Below are positions 28,873-37,442 of a DNA stretch of 64,000 bases, piece by piece. Location of the stretch: contig NZ_NIHB01000001.1 in assembly GCF_002591915.1 (NCBI RefSeq), positions 225,805 through 289,804 of the forward strand. The letters are read 5' to 3'. This DNA comes from Marinicella litoralis. GTDB taxonomy: Bacteria > Pseudomonadota > Gammaproteobacteria > Xanthomonadales > Marinicellaceae. The notes beneath the pieces are model-generated. The model was not told the DNA's origin. It worked only from the letters and a program-made list of their open reading frames with translations, and ran no database searches. The position numbers were made by a program, and so were the translations under genes. Every line of letters starts with the position of its first letter. Within the stretch, counting starts at the first letter, position 1.

Positions 28873-29442
28873 TTGCACAATAAAAAAAGATGTGGCTGGG
28901 CAGAAGGCGCCAGTGAGCTAGACCAAAAATACCATGACGAAGAATGGGGTGTGCCGGTTCATGATGACCGGACTTGGTTCGAATTCATCACTTTAGAAGG
29001 CGCGCAAGCTGGATTAAGTTGGACCACCATACTACATAAACGCGAAGGTTATCGGAAAGCCTTTGCGGATTTCGATTGTGTCAAAGTGGCAAAATTCACC
29101 GAAGCCAAGCAGCTGGCATTGAAGGAAAATCCGCAAATTATTCGCAACACCCTCAAAATCAAATCAACCGTGACCAATGCCCAAGCCTTTATCAAGGTCC
29201 AACAAGAATTTGGTAGCTTCAATGATTATATCTGGCAATTTGTTGGCAACAAACCGCTGGTCAATCAATGGCAAAACTCAGCAGATGTTCCGGTGAGTAC
29301 AGCCATGTCTGATGCACTAAGTAAAGACTTAAAAAAGCGAGGCTTCAAGTTTATTGGTACCACCATCTGTTATGCTTTGATGCAAGCCACCGGTTTGGTC
29401 AATGACCACACCACCGATTGTTTTTGTTATAAAAAGGATTAA
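28873..29442 (+). CDS. tag: DNA-3-methyladenine glycosylase I
   Basis: A 189-residue base-excision repair glycosylase that removes 3-methyladenine. The start motif RCGWAEGASELDQKYHDEEWGVPVHDD and the zinc ligands near the C-terminus (NDHTTDCFC) are clear. No ATG precedes the family motif, so a TTG at 28873 is the start; it is placed directly after the MATE stop, suggesting coupling. Length is normal. Confidence 0.94.
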   Translation: MHNKKRCGWAEGASELDQKYHDEEWGVPVHDDRTWFEFITLEGAQAGLSWTTILHKREGYRKAFADFDCVKVAKFTEAKQLALKENPQIIRNTLKIKSTVTNAQAFIKVQQEFGSFNDYIWQFVGNKPLVNQWQNSADVPVSTAMSDALSKDLKKRGFKFIGTTICYALMQATGLVNDHTTDCFCYKKD

Positions 29443-29445
29443 ACC

Positions 29446-29979
29446 ATGAAAAAATTAATGATTATTATGCTGTTTGTTTTATTGAGTGCTTGTGTCAAGA
29501 AAGTCGCTCCTAACAATCAGCAAGCTTTTTTCAGTCACCTGAAATCTTTGTGTGGGCAAGTTTTTGAAGGAGCCAGCACCTATCCAGATGACCCTGAACA
29601 TGACTTCGCGGGTCAGTTACTGGTGGCCGATTTTGCCCATTGTTCCGAGCAGGAAATCCGCATTAAATTTGCAGTGGGTGAAGACCACTCCAGAACCTGG
29701 GTGGTGACCCAATCAGCAAAAGGCCTGTTATTAAAACACGATCACCGTCATGCCGATGGCACCCCGGATGAAATCACCAACTATGGTGGTTGGGCCAATG
29801 ATCAAGGCAACGACTGGCGCCAACATTTTGCCGCCGATCAAACAACAGCCGATTTGATTCCTGCAGCGGCCACCAATGTTTGGATGTTGCAATACGACCC
29901 GAACAGCCAAATTTTGACCTACGATTTAAAGCGTCATAATTTACCCCGTTATCAAGCGCAATTACAGCCGAGAAAATGA
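29446..29979 (+). CDS. putative lipoprotein of unknown function
   Basis: A 177-residue exported protein. The signal ends in LLSAC, so Cys16 should carry lipid. The mature part has conserved-looking HFAGQ-like, RTWVVT, LKHDHRHADGTPDEITNYGGWA and DLKRHNLPRYQAQ segments and is rich in His and Asp near the middle. I do not recognise a named domain. It lies 3 bases after tag and overlaps the next gene by 4 bases (ATGA), so it belongs to a four-gene run with MATE, tag and the acetyltransferase. Confidence 0.75.
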   Translation: MKKLMIIMLFVLLSACVKKVAPNNQQAFFSHLKSLCGQVFEGASTYPDDPEHDFAGQLLVADFAHCSEQEIRIKFAVGEDHSRTWVVTQSAKGLLLKHDHRHADGTPDEITNYGGWANDQGNDWRQHFAADQTTADLIPAAATNVWMLQYDPNSQILTYDLKRHNLPRYQAQLQPRK

Positions 29980-30491
29980 GCTTTGTTTTAACCACAGACC
30001 GGCTGAGTTTAACGGAACTTGACAGCAAGGATGCAGCGTTTATTTTTGACCTTTTTAACGATGAAGATTGCATTCGTTTTATTGGTGACCGTGGCATCAA
30101 AACCGGTTCAGACGCCAGTGAATATCTACAAACGCGGTTGATTGACTCCTACCAAAAAAATGGCTTTGGCTTGTATAAAGCCACATTGAAAACGGACGAT
30201 GAGCCGATGGGTATTTGTGGTTTGGTCAAACGCGATGAACACAATCCACCTGATATTGGCTTTGCTTTCCTGCCACAGTTTCGCTCAGGTGGTTATTGTA
30301 CCGAAGCCGCCCAAGCCATTTTAAATTGGGCACGGGATCAGCGCATCAGTGATGAAATTTTGGCTTACACGAACCCAGACAATTTCGCCTCCATTCGGGT
30401 GCTGGAAAAAATCGGTTTGCTTAAACAAACCATCACCAAACTGCCAGGTCAAGACTTTGAGAGTTTGATTTTATCCATTCGATTTAAATAA
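29976..30491 (+). CDS. GNAT family N-acetyltransferase (RimJ/RimL type)
   Basis: A 171-residue acetyltransferase. It starts with TDRLSLTELDSKDAAFIFDL, typical of the RimJ/RimL-like branch, and has the acetyl-CoA segment FLPQFRSGGYCTEAAQAIL where the Q/R-x-x-G-x-G/A loop is slightly altered to RSGGYC. It then has the NPDNFASIRVLEKIGL motif. The acceptor is unknown. It is the last gene of the MATE-tag-lipoprotein run. Confidence 0.9.
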   Translation: MSFVLTTDRLSLTELDSKDAAFIFDLFNDEDCIRFIGDRGIKTGSDASEYLQTRLIDSYQKNGFGLYKATLKTDDEPMGICGLVKRDEHNPPDIGFAFLPQFRSGGYCTEAAQAILNWARDQRISDEILAYTNPDNFASIRVLEKIGLLKQTITKLPGQDFESLILSIRFK

Positions 30492-30562
30492 ACTCTTGGA
30501 AAATGCTTTTTGCCATAACTGGTCATAATTTCTGCCGAAAAACGACAGATTGAAATATTAAG

Positions 30563-30579
30563 CTGTGTTTTTTACACAG
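30563..30579. repeat. inverted repeat upstream of a small ORF
   Basis: CTGTGT and ACACAG arms separated by five T residues. No T-run follows, so it is more like an operator or a weak stem than a terminator. Confidence 0.5.
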
Positions 30580-30590
30580 AGAATAATCGC

Positions 30591-30803
30591 ATGAAAGAGT
30601 TTTGTTTTTGGGACGAAGATGACCTCAGTAATTTACCACTAGACTTTAAATTGGTGCCTTTTAATGTCGAGTACATTGACCCAAGCATGGAGCGAAGTGT
30701 TAACGAAACACCCAAAATTTTGACATCAAAAAAGTGGCCCCCGGAACAGAAACCATCAACAGCGGTAAGGCTTGGGTTGAGTAATCAAGGTGAAAGTAAC
30801 TGA
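30591..30803 (+). CDS. possible small protein, 70 residues, doubtful
   Basis: An open frame with ATG, acidic N-terminus (KEFCFWDEDDLSNLPLDF), and no recognised domain. Its last 34 codons overlap the end of the GtrA gene on the other strand, so at most the first half could be unconstrained sequence. The ribosome site is weak (AGAGAA). It may be spurious or a remnant. Confidence 0.3.
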   Translation: MKEFCFWDEDDLSNLPLDFKLVPFNVEYIDPSMERSVNETPKILTSKKWPPEQKPSTAVRLGLSNQGESN

Positions 30804-31110
30804 CCAATAACAACACACCACCTTGGTGCAAGGCAAATCCTGTTAAGGCCGTTACCAAAAACTTAGGAAAGCGAGACTTGTGATCACCGTCGTCTTTGAA
30901 TGAATAGTGGTAGTGGCCAAAATAAGCGGTAAAAAGCCCACCAAAAAAACCACAAGCATGGGCCATAAATGGCGTCAGGCCAAACCATTTGTGGAGCACC
31001 AAACTGATGCTGGCATGAACCAAACTGGCAACCACCCCAACCAAACCATAGCGGATCATCAGCCCCAACAGGTCTTTATATGATTTCAACGAATACGTCC
31101 TGTTGGTCAA
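30700..31110 (-). CDS. GtrA family membrane protein
   Basis: A 136-residue protein with four membrane helices; the first carries RYGLVGVVASLVH and the third and fourth are TALTGFALHQGGVLLL and ALPLLMVSVPGATFLMSKFWVF, all typical of GtrA-like flippase components for polyprenyl-linked sugars. The start is uncertain: the TTG at 31110 overlaps the Rieske gene by 35 bases, while internal starts would give less overlap. It seems to be the last gene of hemE-Rieske-GtrA. Confidence 0.85.
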   Translation of the reverse strand: MTNRTYSLKSYKDLLGLMIRYGLVGVVASLVHASISLVLHKWFGLTPFMAHACGFFGGLFTAYFGHYHYSFKDDGDHKSRFPKFLVTALTGFALHQGGVLLLVSYFHLDYSTQALPLLMVSVPGATFLMSKFWVFR

Positions 31111-31411
31111 ATGACACTTGTAGCTGAGTCAGTGATTGTCCGACACAAGGACCGTTGGTGCAGAACCCTGTGCTGGCATCAAAAGTGGCACCATGTGCTG
31201 GACAGACCAATTGATGGTCTGGTGTTTCAAGAAAAGCATTTTCAGCATAATCCATTCGCCTGCCTTGGTGTGGGCACTCATTGACAAAGGCCACCCATTC
31301 GGCATGGCCGCGTTTAATCATCACCGAGGTCAAACCATTTTCAGTTTGTAATGTGTGCTCGGACCATTTATCGATTGGCACATCAATTAATTTGGCCAGT
31401 TTATGCTTCAT
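31076..31411 (-). CDS. Rieske 2Fe-2S ferredoxin-like protein
   Basis: A 111-residue soluble protein. The cluster ligands are visible: Cys46-x-His48 in NECPHQG and Cys70-x-x-His73 in VCPAHGATF. Two more cysteines (84 and 89) follow. Without an oxygenase domain, it should act as an electron carrier. Its start overlaps the hemE stop by 11 bases, so it is translated from the hemE transcript. Confidence 0.92.
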   Translation of the reverse strand: MKHKLAKLIDVPIDKWSEHTLQTENGLTSVMIKRGHAEWVAFVNECPHQGRRMDYAENAFLETPDHQLVCPAHGATFDASTGFCTNGPCVGQSLTQLQVSFDQQDVFVEII

Positions 31412-32459
31412 GTTTTCTTGTTGAGTGCTTTCTTACGGCATCAACCAACACAGCCACTTTTTCCGGCTGCATGTCAGGTTGCATACCATGACCCAAATTA
31501 AACACATGCCCAGGCTGGTCACCGAATTCATCAATCACTTTTTTAACCGCGGTATCGATAAAAGCATCTGGTGCATATAAAGTGGCCGGATCTAAATTGC
31601 CCTGTAAAGCCACTCGATTACCCGTGAGTTCCTGTGCTTTGCCAATGTCTATGGTCCAATCCACTCCCAGTGCATGGCAGCCAGTTTGCGACAAAGCCGT
31701 TAAACTTTGGTTGGCACCTTTGCTGAACAAAATGATGGGCGTGTCGCCAAAACCGGCCGCTTTCAACCCAGTCACTATCTGTTGCATGTATTGTAATGAA
31801 AACTGTTGAAAATCTGTTGGGCTTAACACCCCGCCCCAGCTGTCAAATACTTGTACTGCTGATGCACCACTTTGAATCTGACCGATTAAATATTTGATGA
31901 TGGACTGGGTCAGCTTATCCAACAACTGATGAGCCAACTCTGGTGTTTTGTACAACAAGGCTTTGGATTTGGCGTAAGTCTTGCTGCCACCGTTTTCAAT
32001 CATATAAGTCAATAAGGTCCAAGGACTGCCAGAAAAACCAATCAATGGCACCCGGCCATTTAAGGTCTTTGTGGTCAATGCTATGGCATCCATCACATAC
32101 TGCAAATCATCGGCTTCAGGAACCGGCAAGTCAGCAATTTGTTTGGCATTGCTGATTGGGTTTTTAAACTTGGGACCTTCTCCAGTTTCAAAATACAAGC
32201 CCAATCCCATGGCATCAGGAATGGTTAATATGTCTGAAAAGATAATGGCCGCATCTAGCGGAAATCGTTCCAGCGGTTGAATGGTGACTTCGCAAGCCAT
32301 TTCTGGGGTGCTGGCCAAGGTCATGAAATCGCCAGCTTGGGCGCGGACTTTTCGATATTCAGGCAAATACCGACCAGCCTGTCTCATCAGCCACACCGGT
32401 GTGCGTTCGGTTTTTTCTCTGCGCAATGCACGTAAATACAAATCGTTTTGTAGTTCCAT
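31401..32459 (-). CDS. hemE: uroporphyrinogen decarboxylase
   Basis: A 352-residue cytoplasmic enzyme of heme synthesis that decarboxylates uroporphyrinogen III to coproporphyrinogen III. Diagnostic segments: TPVWLMRQAGRYLPEYR near the N-terminus, the catalytic Asp in ATIFSDIL-like AAIIFSDIL, and GFSGSPWTLLTYMIEN. The ATG at 32459 gives the family N-terminus; an upstream frame extension to 32525 adds 22 unsupported residues. Rieske and GtrA genes follow in overlap. Confidence 0.97.
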   Translation of the reverse strand: MELQNDLYLRALRREKTERTPVWLMRQAGRYLPEYRKVRAQAGDFMTLASTPEMACEVTIQPLERFPLDAAIIFSDILTIPDAMGLGLYFETGEGPKFKNPISNAKQIADLPVPEADDLQYVMDAIALTTKTLNGRVPLIGFSGSPWTLLTYMIENGGSKTYAKSKALLYKTPELAHQLLDKLTQSIIKYLIGQIQSGASAVQVFDSWGGVLSPTDFQQFSLQYMQQIVTGLKAAGFGDTPIILFSKGANQSLTALSQTGCHALGVDWTIDIGKAQELTGNRVALQGNLDPATLYAPDAFIDTAVKKVIDEFGDQPGHVFNLGHGMQPDMQPEKVAVLVDAVRKHSTRKHEA

Positions 32460-32684
32460 CAACTCAAACCATTCAAAAAGCGCTATTTTATCAGTTATAT
32501 ACCGCAGAAACAGCCTGAAAACCACTATTTAACCGTTGATATCACAGGCAGATGGAGAAAAAATAAGGCTTGATTGGGGGTAAAAAAGATGACTGGCTTG
32601 ATTTCTGATAAAATGCTGCGCTTTGCATTGAACCTCATTAAGTCGCTGAGGTCTTATAGAAACTATTTTAATACGATATAAACC

Positions 32685-34079
32685 ATGAAAAAAACTTTAT
32701 TAATAACCCTGTTGTTGATCCAAACAACCGTTTTTGCTCAAGTCCTGGCACCGGTTAAAGACTATGCCAAAGAAGTGAACAAGTTAACCGACATCTCTAC
32801 CCTGTTACAGATGTCAGACGACACGTTAAACCGCAAGAGTTATGCCAACCACGAAGTGGTTGCCAAAAGGTTGGTTGAACTGAGGCCGTTCAATCCAGAA
32901 TTCAGATTCATATTGGTTAAAGCCTATGCTTTACAAGATAAAAAATCTGAAGCATACAACGAGCTTATTGGCCTACAAAAAGCAGGCTTAAGTTATCCCG
33001 TTGGCGACCAAGAAGGTTTTGATTTGATCAAAGACACAGGCGCCTTTAAATACATTGAAGAAAATATGGTTAAAAACGCCAACCCTTACGGTAATGGCGA
33101 AGCGGTTTTTTCCGTCAGTAAGAATTATTCAGGCATGCTGTTTGAAAACCTGGCTTTTGATAAACAAGAAAATCGCTTTTTATTGAGCAGCATCCGCTCA
33201 GGTGCTATTTATCAATACACAGATGCTGGTGGATTTGAAGAATTTATTAAACCGGGTGACCCAGCCACTGGGCCTTGGGGTGCCATTGATTTGGTGGTAG
33301 ATAACGACTCCGACACCTTGTGGGTTGCTTCAGCGGCATTGCCACATTACATCGGTGCCACACAGGCTAATTTTGGTCAAGCCATGATTTCAAAGTACAA
33401 ACTAAGCACCGGGGAATTGGTCAATAGTTTCGCGATGCAAAATGCCAATCAACCCATGCTGTTTTCTGCCTTGCACTTAACAGAAGGCAAGAACTTGTAC
33501 TTTATCAATGCCTTCACCAGCGACCTGTTTAAAATCACCAAGGATGGAGACCAGGTTGAAGCCGTGGTTTCGATTCCGAGCTTATCCAGTATCAAAGCCT
33601 TAACCAGCAACAAAGATGAAACATTGTTGTATATTTCAGATTATGACTTGGGCTTGTTTGTGGTTAATTTTGAGACCAATCAAGTGGTGCCATTAATCCG
33701 GTCTAAAGATGGGTTTTTTGCTGGCATCAATGACCTGTTTTATGACCAAGGCGATTTGATCGTTATTCAAGGCGGTGTTTATCCAGCACGCTTAATGCGT
33801 TATGTGATGAAAGACGATGTGTTTTTCCAAACCATGTTTCCGCTAGAGGCTTCACATGAAAACTTCAAAGCCTTGGGCAGTGGTGTGGTGGTTGATGGTC
33901 ATGTTTATTATGCAGCCAATTCACAGTGGGAGAAAACAGGACCATTGGGTCGATTGGCAGATAATGAAGCCTGGGAAGATTTGGTGATCATTAAAACCGA
34001 CAGCAAATACAAAATGGAAGCTTTCATGCAACAACAACGTGAAATAGAAGAAACCAAAAGAAAACGCGGCATCAAATAA
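32685..34079 (+). CDS. exported TPR and beta-propeller protein, function unknown
   Basis: A 464-residue protein with a signal peptide (cleavage near VFAQ, residue 19). Residues about 50-110 look like TPR-type helices (NHEVVAKRLVELRPFNPEFRFILVKAYALQ). The rest is made of repeated beta blades of the SMP-30/gluconolactonase or quinoprotein style (FENLAFDKQENRFLLSSIRSGAIYQY, LLYISDYDLGLFVVNF). The C-terminus is a basic helical tail (QQQREIEETKRKRGIK). It stands alone and is closed by a terminator. I cannot assign a substrate. Confidence 0.75.
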   Translation: MKKTLLITLLLIQTTVFAQVLAPVKDYAKEVNKLTDISTLLQMSDDTLNRKSYANHEVVAKRLVELRPFNPEFRFILVKAYALQDKKSEAYNELIGLQKAGLSYPVGDQEGFDLIKDTGAFKYIEENMVKNANPYGNGEAVFSVSKNYSGMLFENLAFDKQENRFLLSSIRSGAIYQYTDAGGFEEFIKPGDPATGPWGAIDLVVDNDSDTLWVASAALPHYIGATQANFGQAMISKYKLSTGELVNSFAMQNANQPMLFSALHLTEGKNLYFINAFTSDLFKITKDGDQVEAVVSIPSLSSIKALTSNKDETLLYISDYDLGLFVVNFETNQVVPLIRSKDGFFAGINDLFYDQGDLIVIQGGVYPARLMRYVMKDDVFFQTMFPLEASHENFKALGSGVVVDGHVYYAANSQWEKTGPLGRLADNEAWEDLVIIKTDSKYKMEAFMQQQREIEETKRKRGIK

Positions 34080-34110
34080 GCCGCGTCATCAAGCAAGTCA
34101 CCTTGTAATA

Positions 34111-34145
34111 AAAGCCAGTCATTTAAATCATGACTGGCTTTTTTT
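34111..34145 (+). terminator. intrinsic terminator, TPR/propeller gene
   Basis: AAAGCCAGTCA and TGACTGGCTTT are perfect 11-base arms with a T-run, placed between convergent genes. Confidence 0.9.
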
Positions 34146-34154
34146 ATGGTAACT

Positions 34155-35969
34155 TCAGGCCTGTTTTTCTTTGATGTATTGATCGACCAATTGTTCCAAA
34201 ATATTCAGAGGAACAGAACCGTTGTTCAAGACAGCCCGGTGAAAATCCCTGACGTCATATTTTGCACCCAGTGCTGTTTGTGCTTTTTCACGCAGTTCAA
34301 GGATTTTAGTCATTCCCACTTTATAAGCGGTGGCTTGTCCAGGCAACACAAAATACCGTTCAATTTCAGACACCACATCGGATTCTGCCATACCGGTATT
34401 GGCCAACATATAATCAATGGCTTTTTCACGTGACCAACGTTTCGCATGGATACCAGTGTCCACCACCAAACGCACACCTCGGAACAACTCAGCTTGTAAA
34501 CGCCCAATGTTGTCATAGGAATCAGGCAACATGCCCATTTCATACGCCACCCGTTCAGCATACAGGGCCCATCCTTCTGCATAGGCAGTAAAAGGCACCA
34601 TTTTTCTGAAAAACGGCATGTCTTGCAATTCTTGTTGAATGGACAGTTGGTAATGGTGCCCAGGTGTCCCTTCATGGTAGGCCAGGGTCTTCATGCCATA
34701 CTTGGGCGTGGCTTTGATGTCATACAGATTGGCGTAAAACACCCCGGGTCTGGAACCATCCATGGCTGGGCTTTGGTAGTAAGCGCCTGGAGCGGTTTTT
34801 TCTTTGAACTCAGGAATCCTTTGAACATCCAGCTTGGCTTCAGGGAGGTCGTAAAAGTGACTGGACATTTTTCGTTCGACATCGACCAACATGGTTTTAT
34901 AGTCATCCAATATTTGTTCCCGACCTTCGCTGGAATCAGAATAATAAAACCGCGAATTGATCGACATGTTTTCAATGCTTTGGGTGAAACCACCAGAAAC
35001 GTCCCAACCTTCATCTGCTAAGATATCAAGAATTTCAGCTTGGATGCGGTCCACTTCCGCCACACCAAAATCATGAATATAAGCTGGGGTGTAATCGGTG
35101 GTGGTAAAAAACTTCAATGCCAAAGCATAAAAAGCATCGCCATCTGGCAAGCTCCAAACCCCGTTGTTTTCATGGACTTTGTTGTCCAGTTTTTCAAAAT
35201 AGTTAATCAAAGATTGGTAGGCTGGATAGACGGTTTGTTCGATGGTGGTTTTGGCCTGTTGAGCCACTTCGTTTTGTTCGCTTTGCGGCAAATCCGCTTC
35301 CTTCATTTTTTTCGCCAAAGCCACAAATAAAATATTTTCTTCAGCCGGTGTGGTCACAAAACCATTCATTTCCGCCAAGACTTTGGTGACCACAAATTGA
35401 GGCGGTAAAATGCCTAAATTTTCACGGTGCTTGAGGCCCTCAAGTACTTGGTCAAATTTAATACCAACCTTCGACAGGCGACTGATGTAGTCTTCGGCAT
35501 CGCCCACGTTGTCAACTTGATGGGTGCTTTCCATGAAAGATGGAAATCCATTTTGTACGCCAAACAATTGATTCACTGGGTAGTTATGAAAACGGAAACG
35601 TTCACCTTCAACCACAATATCAAGCAATGACAACATCACATCTTTGGACATTTTGTCAGCGGGGCTGAGGTCTTCATCAGCATAAGAGCGCAGGGTTTTG
35701 TGCGCAGCCAACACCGACTCAAAGGTTTTGTCGCCGGCAGCCATGCTGGCATCATCCAATTCAGCGTTGTGTCCGTCAATACCAAAACCTTCTAACACCC
35801 TGACAGAACTCAACATTTCTGGGCTCTCCAAAGCAAACTGCAGCGCAGTCCGTCCAAAAAACAGGTTGATGTCATAAGGTTTAAAGTACCAAACGTGGAC
35901 GAAAAAAGCGGAAGCCAGTAAAACCACCAGCAACATCAAGGCACCTAAATACTTAAATAATTTTTTCAT
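34155..35969 (-). CDS. DUF885 family metallopeptidase-like protein
   Basis: A 604-residue exported or membrane-anchored protein. An N-terminal hydrophobic helix (about residues 6-28) is followed by the DUF885 body. The core motif AYHEGTPGHHYQ resembles an HExxH-type zinc site in an altered form, and YAEGWALYAERVAYEMG is a second family hallmark. Members are thought to be peptidases. The ATG at 35969 has GAAGGAATT in front, which decides it over the upstream start at 36008. The VOC gene ends 17 bases upstream, so the two are probably one unit. Confidence 0.9.
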   Translation of the reverse strand: MKKLFKYLGALMLLVVLLASAFFVHVWYFKPYDINLFFGRTALQFALESPEMLSSVRVLEGFGIDGHNAELDDASMAAGDKTFESVLAAHKTLRSYADEDLSPADKMSKDVMLSLLDIVVEGERFRFHNYPVNQLFGVQNGFPSFMESTHQVDNVGDAEDYISRLSKVGIKFDQVLEGLKHRENLGILPPQFVVTKVLAEMNGFVTTPAEENILFVALAKKMKEADLPQSEQNEVAQQAKTTIEQTVYPAYQSLINYFEKLDNKVHENNGVWSLPDGDAFYALALKFFTTTDYTPAYIHDFGVAEVDRIQAEILDILADEGWDVSGGFTQSIENMSINSRFYYSDSSEGREQILDDYKTMLVDVERKMSSHFYDLPEAKLDVQRIPEFKEKTAPGAYYQSPAMDGSRPGVFYANLYDIKATPKYGMKTLAYHEGTPGHHYQLSIQQELQDMPFFRKMVPFTAYAEGWALYAERVAYEMGMLPDSYDNIGRLQAELFRGVRLVVDTGIHAKRWSREKAIDYMLANTGMAESDVVSEIERYFVLPGQATAYKVGMTKILELREKAQTALGAKYDVRDFHRAVLNNGSVPLNILEQLVDQYIKEKQA

Positions 35970-35986
35970 GGGTAGAATTCCTTCGG

Positions 35987-36373
35987 TTATTTTGATTCGA
36001 TCATGCAATAGGCATTGAGTTTGTTGCCATCAAGGTCGCGGAAATAGGCTGCATAAAAGCCATTGCCTCGATCACCTGGCTGGCCTTCACAGGTGCCGCC
36101 AAGTTCCAGTGCTTTGTTGTACAAGGCTTTGACCTTTTCTGGACTGTCTGCAGACAGGGCTGCCATGTTGCCGTTGCCGGGTTGTGCGGGTTCACCATTG
36201 AATGGTTTGAGAATAGAAAAGCCAGTTGATTCCTGGTCTTTGGCCCAAACCACATAACCATGTTCTTCAGAGCCATGCATGATGCGTTCAACATTGATTT
36301 CAGCAAACAGACTGTCGTAAAATCTTGATGACGCATCCAAATCATTGGTGCCTAGTGTAATATAACCTAACAT
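35987..36373 (-). CDS. VOC (glyoxalase/bleomycin resistance) family protein
   Basis: A 128-residue protein with two beta-alpha-beta-beta-beta modules. It begins MLGYITLGTNDLDASSRFYDSLF and ends with AAYFRDLDGNKLNAYCM, both family hallmarks. Metal ligands could be the glutamate/histidine positions in GSEEHGYVVWAK, but they are not certain. An AGAGGG site decides the ATG at 36373. Substrate unknown. Confidence 0.92.
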   Translation of the reverse strand: MLGYITLGTNDLDASSRFYDSLFAEINVERIMHGSEEHGYVVWAKDQESTGFSILKPFNGEPAQPGNGNMAALSADSPEKVKALYNKALELGGTCEGQPGDRGNGFYAAYFRDLDGNKLNAYCMIESK

Positions 36374-36452
36374 GGTGACCCTCTTGCAAACCAATTATTG
36401 TGTGTTCTGAGCGTCACAAAGTCCAGTTTAATAAACAAACGAGATTAAATAT

Positions 36453-36872
36453 ATGAAGAAAGTCATGGCCAATCAGGCACCAGATCCAGTGGGTTTATAC
36501 CCACACGCCAGACAAGTGGGAAACTTGTTGTTTTTATCGGGTGTCGGGCCGCGCAAAAAAGGCAGCACTGAAATTCCGGGCGTTACCTTGGACGAAGGTG
36601 GTAATGTTACCTCCTATTGTATTGAAACCCAGTGCAGAAGTGTGTTCGACAATGTTCGTTATGTGCTTGAAGCGTCGGGAACTGATTGGGATGCTTTGGT
36701 TGACGTTACGGTTTTTCTGACCAATATGGACGACGACTTTGCCATTTATAACAAGGTGTATGCCGAATATTTTGCCAGCAACCAACCGTGTAGAACCACG
36801 GTAGAAATCAACAAACTGCCAACACCGATTGCGATTGAGTTAAAATGTATGGCTGTGATTGAATCTGATTAA
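36453..36872 (+). CDS. 2-aminomuconate deaminase (RidA/YjgF family)
   Basis: A 139-residue RidA-fold protein. The sequence APDPVGLYPHARQVGNLLFLSG, the VFDNVRYVLEASGTDWDALVDVTVFL segment (given here in part) and the end LPTPIAIELKCMAV match the 2-aminomuconate deaminase branch and not generic RidA. The enzyme converts 2-aminomuconate to 4-oxalocrotonate in the oxidative kynurenine route. It heads an operon with dioxygenase, decarboxylase and formamidase-like genes, and that context is the strongest support. Confidence 0.88.
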   Translation: MKKVMANQAPDPVGLYPHARQVGNLLFLSGVGPRKKGSTEIPGVTLDEGGNVTSYCIETQCRSVFDNVRYVLEASGTDWDALVDVTVFLTNMDDDFAIYNKVYAEYFASNQPCRTTVEINKLPTPIAIELKCMAVIESD

Positions 36873-36899
36873 TGCACCAAACCAAAACAGAGAATACTT

Positions 36900-37442
36900 A
36901 TGAGTGAAGTGATACCCAAGCCAATGCCACCCTTTAATTTCAAACAATGGATCGATGATCACAGAGATCAATTGAAGCCGCCGGTTTGTAATAAACAAGT
37001 GTTCGAGGAAGATGATTTTATTGTGATGGTGGTGGGCGGTCCGAATGGCCGACGCGACTATCATTACGATGAAGGCCCTGAGTTTTTTTATCAACTTGAA
37101 GGTGAGATGTTGTTAAAAACCCAACAAAATGGACAGGTGGTTGATTACCCAATCAAACAAGGCGAAGTGTTTTTGTTGCCACCCAGAATGCCGCATTCGC
37201 CGATACGTTATGCCAACTCCATAGGTTTGGTGGTCGAGCGCAAACGATTGGTGCACGAAAAGGACGGTTTGATGTGGTATTGTGAAAATTGTAACCACAA
37301 GCTGTTTGAAGCCTACTTTACATTGCTTGATATAGAAAAAGATTTCTTCCCCATATTCGACCGGTTTTTTAATGACGAAGCAGCGCGGACTTGTGACGAG
37401 TGCGGCACAGTCATGCCCAACAACAACAAACTGGATTTGTGA
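36900..37442 (+). CDS. nbaC: 3-hydroxyanthranilate 3,4-dioxygenase
   Basis: A 180-residue cupin that opens the ring of 3-hydroxyanthranilate to 2-amino-3-carboxymuconate semialdehyde. The iron ligands are His55 and Glu61 ([16 protein letters not shown]) and His99 (MPHSP). The bacterial form has a second rubredoxin-like iron site at the C-terminus, seen here as Cys128, Cys131, Cys165 and Cys168 (YCENC and CDECG). The stop overlaps the next gene by one base (TGATG). Confidence 0.96.
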   Translation: MSEVIPKPMPPFNFKQWIDDHRDQLKPPVCNKQVFEEDDFIVMVVGGPNGRRDYHYDEGPEFFYQLEGEMLLKTQQNGQVVDYPIKQGEVFLLPPRMPHSPIRYANSIGLVVERKRLVHEKDGLMWYCENCNHKLFEAYFTLLDIEKDFFPIFDRFFNDEAARTCDECGTVMPNNNKLDL

